NCBI RefSeq assembly: GCF_026230175.1
Contig: NZ_CP104208.1
Location: 3,286,001-3,350,000, forward strand
DNA length: 64,000 bases
From: Desulfovibrio mangrovi
GTDB lineage: Bacteria > Desulfobacterota > Desulfovibrionia > Desulfovibrionales > Desulfovibrionaceae
Direction of reading: 5' to 3'
Of the stretch, positions 32,544 to 40,859 are shown one piece after another. The notes under the pieces were generated by a model, which searched no databases, had not been told where the DNA came from, and saw only the letters and a list, made by a program, of their open reading frames with translations. Both the position numbers and the translations under genes were made by a program. The first letter of the stretch is position 1. Each line of letters opens with the position of its first letter.

Positions 32544-33431
32544 TCAGCTTGCCAGAATATGATTTCGTGTCAGGGAAAGGAATTCGGACAGCAGTGGTGA
32601 GCACCATTTGTCCACGTGACGGATCATGAGCAGGGCAGTTTCATGTGGGGCGGGGGGCCAGTCCAGCGTAACCAGTGCGCCCCGTTGCAGGTCACCGGTA
32701 ATGCTGGTGAGCGGACACAGCGCAATGCCTGTCCCGCGCAGCAGGCTCTTCCTGTGTCCGCGGCCGCTGGCGAATACCAGTGGATTGCGTTGGATGCCTT
32801 CTTCGTCGAGCGACCGCTCGAACGCTTTGCGGTAACTTCAGTCTACGCGCATGTGCAGAATGGTCTGGCTCTGCATGGCGTCCGTTGTGACCTGTTTCTT
32901 CTGTGCCAGCGGGTGGTGCGGTGCCGCAGCCAATGCCAGAGGTTCTGTCCTGAGCGCTTCCACGGTCACATTGGGTATGGAGATATCGTCCGTCAGCAGA
33001 AAGGCGAGGTCTATGCGGCCGGAATTCAGTTCTTCCCTGAGGCGGGCGTCGCCGCAGTTGATGAAGTTCAGAACGGCCTTGGGGTGGCGTTGGTGAAACT
33101 CTTCGATAATTGGGGGCATATACTCTGCGGCAACCGTTTCGGGAATGCGTATGGTCAGAGCGCCTGCCTTTTCACTGCCTGCGGCCATCTCATGGCGGAT
33201 CTCTTCGGACATGGCCTCCATTCGCCGGGCGTAGTGCAGGAGTGTCTCCCCTGCATCAGTGAGCAGGATGCGGCGTCCGATGCGGTCGAACAGGGAGACA
33301 CCCAGATCGTCTTCCAGTTGTCGAATCTGCGCTGAAACGGATGATTGTGCGAGGAAAAGATCTTCCGCTGCACGGGTGAAGTTGAGCCTCTCTGCCACGG
33401 CTCTGAATGTTCTGAGCAGTCGTAATTCCAT
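32544..33431 (-). CDS. LysR-family regulator with in-frame TGA, candidate selenoprotein
   Basis: Codons 1-197 encode a LysR winged helix (MELRLLRTFRAVAERLNFT) and the first part of the effector domain. TGA follows at 32838-32840, and the same frame continues without another stop for 97 residues to TGA at 32544. The continuation SYRKAFERSLDEEGI ... RGTGIALCPLTSITGDL ... LDWPPAPHETALLMIRHVDKW is unmistakable LysR C-terminal domain, and the total of 295 residues is the normal family length. In many LysR proteins this position reads C-S-Y-R, so the TGA replaces a Cys. An SECIS-like hairpin (32804-32824) follows. I therefore interpret residue 198 as selenocysteine; a nonsense mutation is the alternative. 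It is divergent from a Cys-rich redox gene that it may control. Confidence 0.8.
32804..32824 (-). promoter_or_regulatory. SECIS-like hairpin downstream of the in-frame TGA
   Basis: On the minus strand, eight base pairs with a single bulged U on the 5' side close on the loop GGUC; the loop starts 22 nt after the UGA. Bacterial SECIS elements (for example in fdhF) also have a 5' bulged U and a GGUC loop at a similar distance. Here the U lies six pairs below the loop instead of three. Confidence 0.5.
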
Positions 33432-33506
33432 GATGGCTCCTCTTTCAGCCTTGTATGCAAAGGGATAACGGCGTGATCGGAAATGGCGATTGCTGTCATC
33501 GGATTA

Positions 33507-33523
33507 AATCGTTGGATACGATT
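33507..33523. promoter_or_regulatory. inverted repeat, probable LysR operator
   Basis: AATCGT-TGGAT-ACGATT is a perfect 6-bp-arm palindrome with T-N11-A geometry, lying in the divergent intergenic region between the LysR gene and the C_GCAxxG_C_C gene. This is the expected place for an autoregulatory LysR box. Confidence 0.6.
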
Positions 33524-33574
33524 GTCGCGGTTCGATAATAGGCATGACAGATTGTTTATGACAAGGAGGCTGTC

Positions 33575-34039
33575 ATGGAAAACAGGAATTCGGGGAGGCC
33601 GTCGACGGGCGACGTAGCCGCAGGATATTTTGCGGATCAGTTTCATTGTGCAGAGGCCGTGGCCAAGGCCGTGCTGAATGCCAAGGGTGAGTGCGCCAAA
33701 AGCGCTGTTGCGTGCGCAACGGCCTTTGGCGGCGGTTTTGGCAGATGTTTTGAGGAGGCATGTGGTGCCCTGAGCGGAGGGCTGGTTGCCATCGGTCAGT
33801 TGCATGGCAGGCGCGGCCCCGGTGAAAGCTGGGATTATCCCGCATCATTGGGCGCCATGTTGCGTGAAGCCTTTGTAGAGGAGTTTGGCACAACCCGTTG
33901 CGGGGAATTGCGTCAACGTTTCGGTGACGCGCAGGAGGTGGAGTGCCGTAAGCTTGTACGGTTTACGGCAGACACCCTCGCGGAAATGCTGGAGACTCCT
34001 GTATCATGTCAGGGCAAGGTTTCCTGCGGATGCCGGTAG
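33575..34039 (+). CDS. C_GCAxxG_C_C family redox protein
   Basis: The 154-residue protein matches the C_GCAxxG_C_C family: a FHCAEAV motif near residue 24, then FGGGFGRCFEEACGALSGG with the ACGALSG core, and later conserved cysteines (TTRCGEL, EVECRKL). The family is predicted to be redox-active. An extra Cys cluster closes the protein (VSCQGKVSCGCR). The ATG at 33575 has AAGGAGG 5 bases upstream. Divergent placement from the LysR gene and the palindrome between them suggest regulation by that protein. Confidence 0.87.
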   Translation: MENRNSGRPSTGDVAAGYFADQFHCAEAVAKAVLNAKGECAKSAVACATAFGGGFGRCFEEACGALSGGLVAIGQLHGRRGPGESWDYPASLGAMLREAFVEEFGTTRCGELRQRFGDAQEVECRKLVRFTADTLAEMLETPVSCQGKVSCGCR

Positions 34040-34080
34040 CGCCTTTTTGCAAGGCGGACAGGAGTGGATTCGTAAAATAA

Positions 34081-34103
34081 GGGCCGGAGGAATACTCCGG
34101 CCC
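34081..34103. terminator. bidirectional terminator between redox gene and dacA-like gene
   Basis: A 9-bp stem GGGCCGGAG/CTCCGGCCC with a GAATA loop and A/T-rich flanks on both sides, between converging genes. Confidence 0.9.
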
Positions 34104-34142
34104 TTTGAATATCTTTGTTCATCAACCTTGATGAACGGTGCG

Positions 34143-35498
34143 CTATGGCTTTGCGGCGGGGGTGGATATGGACGCCACGGGCTTCCGGTTCTTTTTCTGT
34201 ATTTCCACAAGCTTGAATCCGTAGTCCAGCAGCTTTGCTGTTTCAACCTGTCTTATTATGGGCGTCTGTGCTCCCAGAACGACAGCCAGCAGGCGGGTGC
34301 CGTCGCGTTTGGCGGTTGCGGAAATGTTGAATCCCGAGGCGCAGACAAAGCCGGTTTTCAGGCCATCCGCTCCTTCGTATTTACCCAGCAGGGAGTTGGC
34401 GTTTCTGTGGCTTCTCCCGTTGTAGCTGTAGTCCGTCATGGAGTGGATGCTCAGGGATTCGGGGAACGCCTTTAGGTAGCTTATCGAAAGCTTGGCGATA
34501 TCTCGCGCCGTAGAATATTGCCCCTTTGCAGGCAGCCCGTTGGGATTCTTGAACACGCTTTTGGTCATGCCCATCTTGTGCGCTTTTGCGTTCATTTCCC
34601 GCACGAACCGGGAGGCGTCGCCTTTGCCCATATATTCGGCAACAGCTACGCAGGCATCGTTGGCGGAAACAACGCTGATGCCTTTAATGAGTTCATTCAC
34701 GGCCACTTCCTGACCCTTTCTGAGCTTCATGCTCGAGCCGGAAGTCCTTGCGGCACGGGCGCTTACAGGAATGGGTTTCAGCGCAGAGAGCTTGCCCTTC
34801 TCCATGGCCTCACGAACAATATAGAGTGTAAGCAGCTTGGTGATTGAGGCAGGCGGAATGGGCTTGTCCGCGTTCTGCTCGTAATAGACCTGACCCGTGG
34901 TCATGTTGACGAGATAGGCGGCCTTTACGTTCAGGTGCGGGCGCTTGGGCTGCTTGAGGTCCCGTGCCAATTTTATCGGTTCCGGGGCTCGTTCGATGCT
35001 GGCAGTCTCTGCCGGAAGGGGCGATTGGTCTGCACCCTGTCTTGCCACTTGCTCTGCAAGGGCGTCGACGGCAGCGTGAGAATTGTCCTGAGGGAAAGGG
35101 GCCGGAGACGTTTGGGACTTCTGGATGATGCAGAAGCGGGGATCGCCTGGCTCGGCAACGGGAATGACGGCAGCGGCTGCCGCGGTCACGGCGGCTGCGG
35201 TCTTGACTGTGGCTGTGCTTTTCTTGTTCTTCCGGCTGCCTTTTTTCTTCTTCGTAGCCTTTTTGGCAGGCTTTTTCTTTGCAGGTTGGACCTGCTTGGC
35301 AGTAGTCGGATGGGTAGATGCGGTTCTGTCGCTTGTGGTGCTGGCGGCTTCAGCATGTCCGCTTTGCAGCAGGGGTGTGGCAAAGCCCCCCAGCCAGAGG
35401 GCCAGAGCCAGCACAACCGCAAGGACCTTGCCTGCGACAGTACGATGCGACATGTCTGCCATGGGCGATGGCTTACGAGGCAACCGGTCGCGCGTCAA
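34143..35498 (-). CDS. D-alanyl-D-alanine carboxypeptidase (S11 family)
   Basis: The enzyme trims D-Ala from peptidoglycan stem peptides in the periplasm. The three penicillin-binding motifs are present: SxxK in ASITKLLTLY, SxN in VVSANDACVA, and KTG in GLKTGFVCASGF. An N-terminal hydrophobic segment (VLAVVLALALWLGGFA) is the signal anchor. A very Lys-rich stretch (about residues 65-100, KKKPAKKATKKKKG) and an Ala run precede the catalytic domain, which is unusual. The TTG at 35498 has GGGAG nine bases upstream; an ATG at 35462 is the alternative. Confidence 0.9.
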   Translation of the reverse strand: MTRDRLPRKPSPMADMSHRTVAGKVLAVVLALALWLGGFATPLLQSGHAEAASTTSDRTASTHPTTAKQVQPAKKKPAKKATKKKKGSRKNKKSTATVKTAAAVTAAAAAVIPVAEPGDPRFCIIQKSQTSPAPFPQDNSHAAVDALAEQVARQGADQSPLPAETASIERAPEPIKLARDLKQPKRPHLNVKAAYLVNMTTGQVYYEQNADKPIPPASITKLLTLYIVREAMEKGKLSALKPIPVSARAARTSGSSMKLRKGQEVAVNELIKGISVVSANDACVAVAEYMGKGDASRFVREMNAKAHKMGMTKSVFKNPNGLPAKGQYSTARDIAKLSISYLKAFPESLSIHSMTDYSYNGRSHRNANSLLGKYEGADGLKTGFVCASGFNISATAKRDGTRLLAVVLGAQTPIIRQVETAKLLDYGFKLVEIQKKNRKPVASISTPAAKP

Positions 35499-35611
35499 GA
35501 GAATTTTCTCCCAAAAAGCAGTTACTTAGAGGTCGCTTGCAGATGCAGAAAACTGTTCTTCTGTCAACGCCAGAGATGTGTTGTTCCGGATCGCTCGCGT
35601 CCGGGATCTCG

Positions 35612-36232
35612 TCATAACGCTACATTGAGTTCAATGTCGGATAGCAGGCCCTTCTCGCAACGCAAGCGGTGCAGAATATACTTACCCGTAAGTTCAGGTT
35701 CCTTCACGGGCTGGGCGCATCCCGTGCGCAGTTCCGTGAAGTGGTCGGATATCGCCTTCAAACATCCCAGATGGGTGACAACAAGAATGCGTTCTCCGGG
35801 ATGTCTTCCTGCACAGTCCCTGAGGGCGTCCATGGCCCTGTGCAGCAACGTCAGCCGGCTTTCTCCCCCTGCGGGGGTGAACTGCCAGCCGGCTGCCTCC
35901 TGTCTTTCCATCTCGCCTTGCTCTTCTGTGCGCAATTGCGTCAGGGTGCGACCTGCCCAGTTGCCCCAATCCTGTTCGCGGAGCCGGGAGTCCGTGCTCA
36001 AAGGCAGTGTGCCGAGTCGCTTGTTGATGATGGAGGCTGTCTGCATGGCGCGGTTCAGGTCGCTGCAGAGAACGCGGTCCCATTTATGATTAGCCAGCGA
36101 AACGCCCCAGCCTTCGGCCTGAGATATGCCGATGTCGGAAAGAGAGGTGTTCGTCTGGCCCTGAATGCGTTTTTCCACATTCCAGAAAGTCTGTCCGTGG
36201 CGAATGAGGCCGAATTCGGTTTCGTGTTTCAT
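35612..36232 (-). CDS. histidine phosphatase family protein
   Basis: The 206-residue protein has the phosphoglycerate mutase-like RHG motif near the N-terminus (GLIRHGQTFWNVEKR), the downstream catalytic His in LVVTHLG, and E/R residues of the branch. It resembles alpha-ribazole phosphatase or general cofactor-independent phosphatases; the substrate cannot be set from sequence. It lies about 110 bp upstream of the carboxypeptidase gene on the same strand. Confidence 0.9.
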   Translation of the reverse strand: MKHETEFGLIRHGQTFWNVEKRIQGQTNTSLSDIGISQAEGWGVSLANHKWDRVLCSDLNRAMQTASIINKRLGTLPLSTDSRLREQDWGNWAGRTLTQLRTEEQGEMERQEAAGWQFTPAGGESRLTLLHRAMDALRDCAGRHPGERILVVTHLGCLKAISDHFTELRTGCAQPVKEPELTGKYILHRLRCEKGLLSDIELNVAL

Positions 36233-37029
36233 TGATGCTTTGCCCTGACGGTGGGCCGACTGATCATCCGGGAGTTGTGCTGCCTATGCGGGCGCTCCTG
36301 GTTTCGGGGCCGGCCCTCGTTGTTTTCGGCAATATATGCTTTCGGCAGTTCGTCTGTCCATATGCTCAGACGGGGGGGCTGGGGTATTCGTGAGCGTAGC
36401 GGAGGGGCAATGTTGTGGCGGGCCTTCGTAAAGCTGGTCTGGAGTCGGTAAGGCTATCTTGGTAAGTCCATGACGGTGTTGATATTATCTTTCCGATTTT
36501 TCTGCTCTTATTGGGGAAGCACCTGAAGGGGCTCTCTGTTGGCGTGAGGTGGCGCAAGAGGAGGTGTGGCGGTGAAACATTTTGCCCGGGGTGTTTGTCG
36601 AGACGAAGTTTTGACGGCATGGGGGGGGCCATTGTTCCAAGGAGACGCGGATTGGTCTTTATGCCGATATGTATATGTTGTTAAAAATCAATAATTATAG
36701 TTTGTTGTTCTGTCACTGCGGAGGAGGGGCTGTGGTGCTGGGAGCGAGTGAGTTGGGCTGGAAAGGAGGGCGGGTCCCGTTTGGGGCAAGAGGTGTCGTG
36801 GTTGGTTTCTGGAGATAACTCTCTTGATATTAAAAGAATAATCTTGTTGCAGAGCGGAGCCATTTTATACGTTTTTTCGTGGTATGTTTTTTGCTTTTGT
36901 CTGCTGCAGGTCATGACTGCCAGCCGCGAGGCAGGGGGGCATGCTGAGGTTGTTTGCTGTATCACCAAGAAGAGCGGGGCAGGCTGGTCCCGCCATAACG
37001 CTGCAGGGCAGCGCAATGCCGAGGTTGTA
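36233..37029. other. 797-bp stretch without a recognised gene, upstream of gmd
   Basis: No convincing gene is seen. The open frame of gmd extends upstream to 36748, but the extension has no family similarity. The middle (36660-36720) is AT-rich. A sigma-54-like promoter lies at 36880-36895, leaving a leader of about 125 bases before gmd. Confidence 0.6.
36880..36895 (+). promoter_or_regulatory. sigma-54-type promoter upstream of gmd
   Basis: TGGTATG-TTTT-TTGCT fits TGGYRNR-N4-TTGCW with exact GG-N10-GC spacing. The predicted start is near 36906, giving a leader of about 125 bases before the gmd ATG. Confidence 0.5.
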
Positions 37030-38121
37030 ATGGCTAATAAAAAGGCACTGATAACGGGTATAACCGGTCAGGACGGATCATATCTTGCCCGGTTCCTGCT
37101 GGAAAAGGGGTATGAGGTTCATGGCGTCAAGCGTCGTGCTTCGTCGTTCAATACGCAGCGCATAGACGACCTGTATCAGGACCCGCATGAACGCGACCGC
37201 CATTTTTTCCTACACTACGGTGACCTTTCCGATTCCACCAATCTCATTCGCCTGATGCAGGAAGTCCAGCCAGACGAAGTGTACAACCTTGCCGCGCAAA
37301 GCCATGTGGCCGTGTCTTTCGAGAGTCCAGAGTATACTGCCAATGTTACGGGCTTGGGAACGCTACGCTTGCTTGAGGCCATCCGCATTCTGGGGCTTGA
37401 GAGTAAAACGCGTTTCTATCAAGCCTCTACATCGGAACTTTTTGGCTTGGTGCAGGAAATACCCCAGAAGGAAACCACGCCGTTCTATCCTCGCTCTCCC
37501 TATGCCGTGGCCAAGCTGTACGGCTACTGGATATGCGTCAATTATCGTGAAGCGTACAATATGTACGCCTGCAACGGCATTCTGTTCAACCATGAGTCGC
37601 CGGTCCGGGGGGAAACCTTTGTGACCAGAAAGATTACACGTGCGTTGGCCCGCATAAAGCTGGGAATGCAGGACTGTCTCTATCTCGGCAACATGGATGC
37701 CAAGCGCGACTGGGGACACGCCAAAGATTTCGTGCGGATGCAGTGGTTGATGCTGCAGCAGGATGCACCGAAGGATTACGTGATTGCAACAGGCGAGCAG
37801 TATTCCGTGAGAGATTTTGTCGAAGCGGCAGCCGAAGAGCTGGGCATGTCGATCGAGTGGAGAGGCTCCGGCGAAAACGAACAGGGCATAAACACCGCGA
37901 ACGGAAAGTGCATAGTGGCGGTGGACCCCAGATACTATCGTCCTACCGAGGTCATGACGTTGCTGGGGGATCCCGGCAAGGCCAAAAAGGAGTTGGGCTG
38001 GGAGCCGGAAGTAACGTTCAGGGAGCTCGTTCGCGAAATGGTTCAGTCAGATCTGCTTGAGGCACGGCGGGAGGATTTGTGTCGCCGCCACGGATATGAT
38101 GTTTTTCTGCCTCAGGAATAG
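37030..38121 (+). CDS. gmd: GDP-mannose 4,6-dehydratase
   Basis: Gmd converts GDP-mannose to GDP-4-keto-6-deoxymannose, precursor of GDP-L-fucose. The 363-residue protein has the NAD(P) motif [14 protein letters not shown], the STSELFG element, and the catalytic YAVAK (Y-x3-K) within [12 protein letters not shown]. The ATG at 37030 has GAGG 5 bases upstream. The partner fcl is 10 kb downstream. It is the first gene of the glycan cluster. Confidence 0.97.
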   Translation: MANKKALITGITGQDGSYLARFLLEKGYEVHGVKRRASSFNTQRIDDLYQDPHERDRHFFLHYGDLSDSTNLIRLMQEVQPDEVYNLAAQSHVAVSFESPEYTANVTGLGTLRLLEAIRILGLESKTRFYQASTSELFGLVQEIPQKETTPFYPRSPYAVAKLYGYWICVNYREAYNMYACNGILFNHESPVRGETFVTRKITRALARIKLGMQDCLYLGNMDAKRDWGHAKDFVRMQWLMLQQDAPKDYVIATGEQYSVRDFVEAAAEELGMSIEWRGSGENEQGINTANGKCIVAVDPRYYRPTEVMTLLGDPGKAKKELGWEPEVTFRELVREMVQSDLLEARREDLCRRHGYDVFLPQE

Positions 38122-38197
38122 TGAGTGCAGAGCACGGAGTCTTTTTGCGGCCCGGATTTGCTGTCAGACCATGGCTGTTTGAAGGAAGGTTTTTTAT

Positions 38198-39058
38198 ATG
38201 ATTCAGGATTCGGCAATAGAACAATACGTTCAGCGTTCAAAACAGTTTGAAGATCAGACGATCATTCTTGATTCCATAAGGAAGTCGGGAACAAACTATC
38301 TCAGGATCATTGTCGCGAACTATTTGTCGCTGATTTATTCCAGTAATGAGGGAAGAGTGTCGTATTCAGAGCTGAAAGACATGTTTCCCAATCAGCGTGA
38401 TTTTGTGATGTTTCCTGAAAAATATTCTGATTTCAAGGTGCATAGAGAGTATGTCCCTGCATGTAAAGATCATGTCATAAGACAGTCAGGATACAGCGAT
38501 TTTATTTTTGGTCATGACGATTATGAATATCTTAAATATTCGTCTGCGAGCAAGATTGTTCATTTGTATAGAAATCCTCTCGATATGGCTGTGAGTTACT
38601 ACTATTTTGCATTTAAGAACAGAATTGGGTCAGAGAATAAGAAAGAAAGCAAAATAGACTTGGCAGTTAATCATCTCATGAAGTTTTATATAGAGCACTA
38701 TAGATTTGCCAGAGATTTTTCTAGAAAAAGCGATAAGGTTATACGAATTGCATATGAAAGTCTATTTACGAATCCATTTGATGTCGTTTTGATGCTGTTC
38801 CAATGGCTTAATTTTAAGATTGATACGAATAAGCTTCGCGTTGCAATAGAGAATTCTTCAATAAACAAAGCGCGGCAGGAAGAAAAAGATACGGGTCGGG
38901 CAGTGGTGATGCCTGAGAGCAGCACCTTTACAGGTAGTTTCGTCCGTAGCGGTGCAATTGGGCAGTGGAGGGAGCATTTCAATACAGTGGAAGCTCAAAT
39001 GCTCATACGGCTGCTGGAAAAGCACGATATCTCTGTGGATGAGTTTGTCATGGGCTAA
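38198..39058 (+). CDS. sulfotransferase-domain protein
   Basis: The 286-residue protein has the PAPS-binding features of sulfotransferases: the 5'-phosphosulfate loop SIRKSGTNYLRII, the 3'-phosphate motif YRNPLDMAVSYY, and the C-terminal RSGAIGQWREHF (RKGxxGDWKxxF-like). It probably sulfates a sugar or glycan made by this cluster. Its GC content is visibly lower than both neighbours and it uses many AAA/ATA/AAT codons, suggesting recent acquisition. AAGGAAGG lies about 8 bases before the ATG. Confidence 0.9.
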   Translation: MIQDSAIEQYVQRSKQFEDQTIILDSIRKSGTNYLRIIVANYLSLIYSSNEGRVSYSELKDMFPNQRDFVMFPEKYSDFKVHREYVPACKDHVIRQSGYSDFIFGHDDYEYLKYSSASKIVHLYRNPLDMAVSYYYFAFKNRIGSENKKESKIDLAVNHLMKFYIEHYRFARDFSRKSDKVIRIAYESLFTNPFDVVLMLFQWLNFKIDTNKLRVAIENSSINKARQEEKDTGRAVVMPESSTFTGSFVRSGAIGQWREHFNTVEAQMLIRLLEKHDISVDEFVMG

Positions 39059-39109
39059 GCCCGTGTTTGCGATTGTCTAAATGTCCTTGGGGCAGAGCGA
39101 GGAGACATT

Positions 39110-39808
39110 GTGCGATTGTTAGGTCTGATAACAGCCCGGGGCGGCTCCAAACGAATTCCCGGCAAGAACCTGAAGAGCGTCGGGGGCAAGCCTCTTATTG
39201 CCTGGACTATCGAAGAAGCCTGCAAAAGCAGAATGCTGGATGAGGTGGTCATGTCCACCGATGATGAAGGAATAGCCGAAGTTGCCCGTAGCTATGGGGC
39301 TTCTGTTCCGTTCATGCGCCCCGCAGCCCTTGCCGGCGACAGTTCGCCGCATATCGACTGTGTCTTTCATGCCCTGGAGACTCTTGGAGAGCTTGGATTC
39401 GAACCTTTTGACGCGGTGGTTTTGCTGCAGCCCACATCGCCGCTGCGTCTGGCGGAAGATATTGACGGATTCGCCCGCGAGGCGATCGCGAGGCATGCCG
39501 AGGCAATGGTATCGGTGTGTGAATCTGTGGAGCATCCCTACTTTATCAGATGTTTTGATTCGCAAGGGTTGTTGCATCCTTTTGTCCCGCAGGATGTGGT
39601 TTATCCGAGGAAGCAGGATTTGCAGCAAACGTACTATATCAACGGCTCGCTATACTTCAACACGGTCAGCTCACTGTACCGGGATCGTTCCTTTTATCCC
39701 GACAGGCTGTATGGGTATGAAATACCCGTGGAACGGTCGTTGCAAGTAGATAATGAGTATGAACTCAACATTGCGGATCTGCTGTTGAAGCAGCGCGATG
39801 GCAATTGA
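39110..39808 (+). CDS. neuA: CMP-nonulosonate cytidylyltransferase (NeuA-like)
   Basis: The enzyme activates a nonulosonic acid (sialic-acid-like sugar) with CTP. The 232-residue protein has the family start LITARGGSKRIPGKNLK, the LLQPTSPLR motif and a C-terminal PVERSLQVDNEYELNIADLL segment. The GTG start at 39110 follows GAGGAGA by 4 bases. The neuB gene follows by 16 bp and neuC overlaps neuB, so the three form one unit. Confidence 0.93.
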   Translation: MRLLGLITARGGSKRIPGKNLKSVGGKPLIAWTIEEACKSRMLDEVVMSTDDEGIAEVARSYGASVPFMRPAALAGDSSPHIDCVFHALETLGELGFEPFDAVVLLQPTSPLRLAEDIDGFAREAIARHAEAMVSVCESVEHPYFIRCFDSQGLLHPFVPQDVVYPRKQDLQQTYYINGSLYFNTVSSLYRDRSFYPDRLYGYEIPVERSLQVDNEYELNIADLLLKQRDGN

Positions 39809-39824
39809 TGTCCTGGAGGTCGCT

Positions 39825-40859
39825 GTGTCTGAGATAATGATTGCTGGAAGAAGAATTGGTCCCGACCATGCTCCTTTTGTCATTGCGGAAATCGGAATCA
39901 ACCATGAAGGCGATTTCGGGAAGGCCATACAAATGGTGGAGGCGGCGGCCAAGGCTGGGTGCGAGTGCGTCAAGATTCAGACTCACATCCTTGAAGATGA
40001 GATGGTTCCCAATGAGGTCGTGCCCGGAAATGCGAAGGAAGGCATATGGGATATTATTTCCCGTTGCGTGCTGACCGAGGATGAAGAACGGCGCATCAAG
40101 GCGCGGGTTGAAGAGTTGGGCATGATCTTTCTTTCCACTCCGTTTTCGAGGGCGGCAGCGAACCAGCTCGAATCCTTGGGTGTGTGCGCGTACAAGATTG
40201 GCTCTGGCGAGTGCAACAATTATCCGCTGATCCGTCACGTGGCATCGTTCGGCAAGCCCGTCATACTGAGCACCGGCATGAATGACATTGCTTCGATCGA
40301 ACCTGCCGTGGCCATTCTGCGCGAGGCTGGAACGCCGCACGCGATACTGCACTGCACCTCCCTGTACCCCACTCCGTATGACAAGGTCAGGCTGGGAGCC
40401 CTGAAGGATCTGGCCGAGGCGTTTCCTGATGCAGTGCTGGGCCTTTCGGATCATTCGCTGGGCAACTATACATGCTACGGCGCGGTCACACTTGGGGCAT
40501 CCATTCTGGAAAAGCATTTTACCTGCGACAAATCGTGGCCCGGTCCTGATGTACCTATTTCCATTGATCCCGAGGAGCTGCGTCAACTGATTGAAGGCTC
40601 ACGCGCGCTACATCAGGCCATGGGCGGCAAAAAGGATATTCTGCCGGACGAGCAGCCCACAATCGATTTTGCATACGCCTGTGTGGTCGCCATTAAGAAT
40701 ATTCAGGCCGGAGACGTGCTCAGCAGGGAGAATCTCTGGGTCAAGCGTCCCGGCACCGGCGACATTCTGGCCAAGGATTTTGAAGGAATACTGGGACGGG
40801 TTGCGACTCGCCCCGTGAAGAAGAATGCCCAGTTGGCATGGGGAGATTTCGATGGCTAA
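39825..40859 (+). CDS. neuB: N-acetylneuraminate/nonulosonate synthase (NeuB-like)
   Basis: NeuB condenses an N-acyl hexosamine with phosphoenolpyruvate. The 344-residue protein has the TIM barrel segments FVIAEIGINHEGDFGKAI, CVKIQTH, ILSTGMND, LHCTSLYP and GLSDHSLG, followed by a C-terminal SAF antifreeze-like domain (about residues 285-344). I prefer the GTG at 39825 with GGAGG 5 bases upstream; an ATG at 39798 would overlap neuA by 11 bp. The stop overlaps the start of neuC by 8 bases. Confidence 0.93.
   Translation: MSEIMIAGRRIGPDHAPFVIAEIGINHEGDFGKAIQMVEAAAKAGCECVKIQTHILEDEMVPNEVVPGNAKEGIWDIISRCVLTEDEERRIKARVEELGMIFLSTPFSRAAANQLESLGVCAYKIGSGECNNYPLIRHVASFGKPVILSTGMNDIASIEPAVAILREAGTPHAILHCTSLYPTPYDKVRLGALKDLAEAFPDAVLGLSDHSLGNYTCYGAVTLGASILEKHFTCDKSWPGPDVPISIDPEELRQLIEGSRALHQAMGGKKDILPDEQPTIDFAYACVVAIKNIQAGDVLSRENLWVKRPGTGDILAKDFEGILGRVATRPVKKNAQLAWGDFDG

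Noticed and set aside
36748-37029. N-terminal extension of gmd
   Set aside because: The extension has no similarity to GDP-mannose dehydratases; the ATG at 37030 has a ribosome-binding site and the family start.
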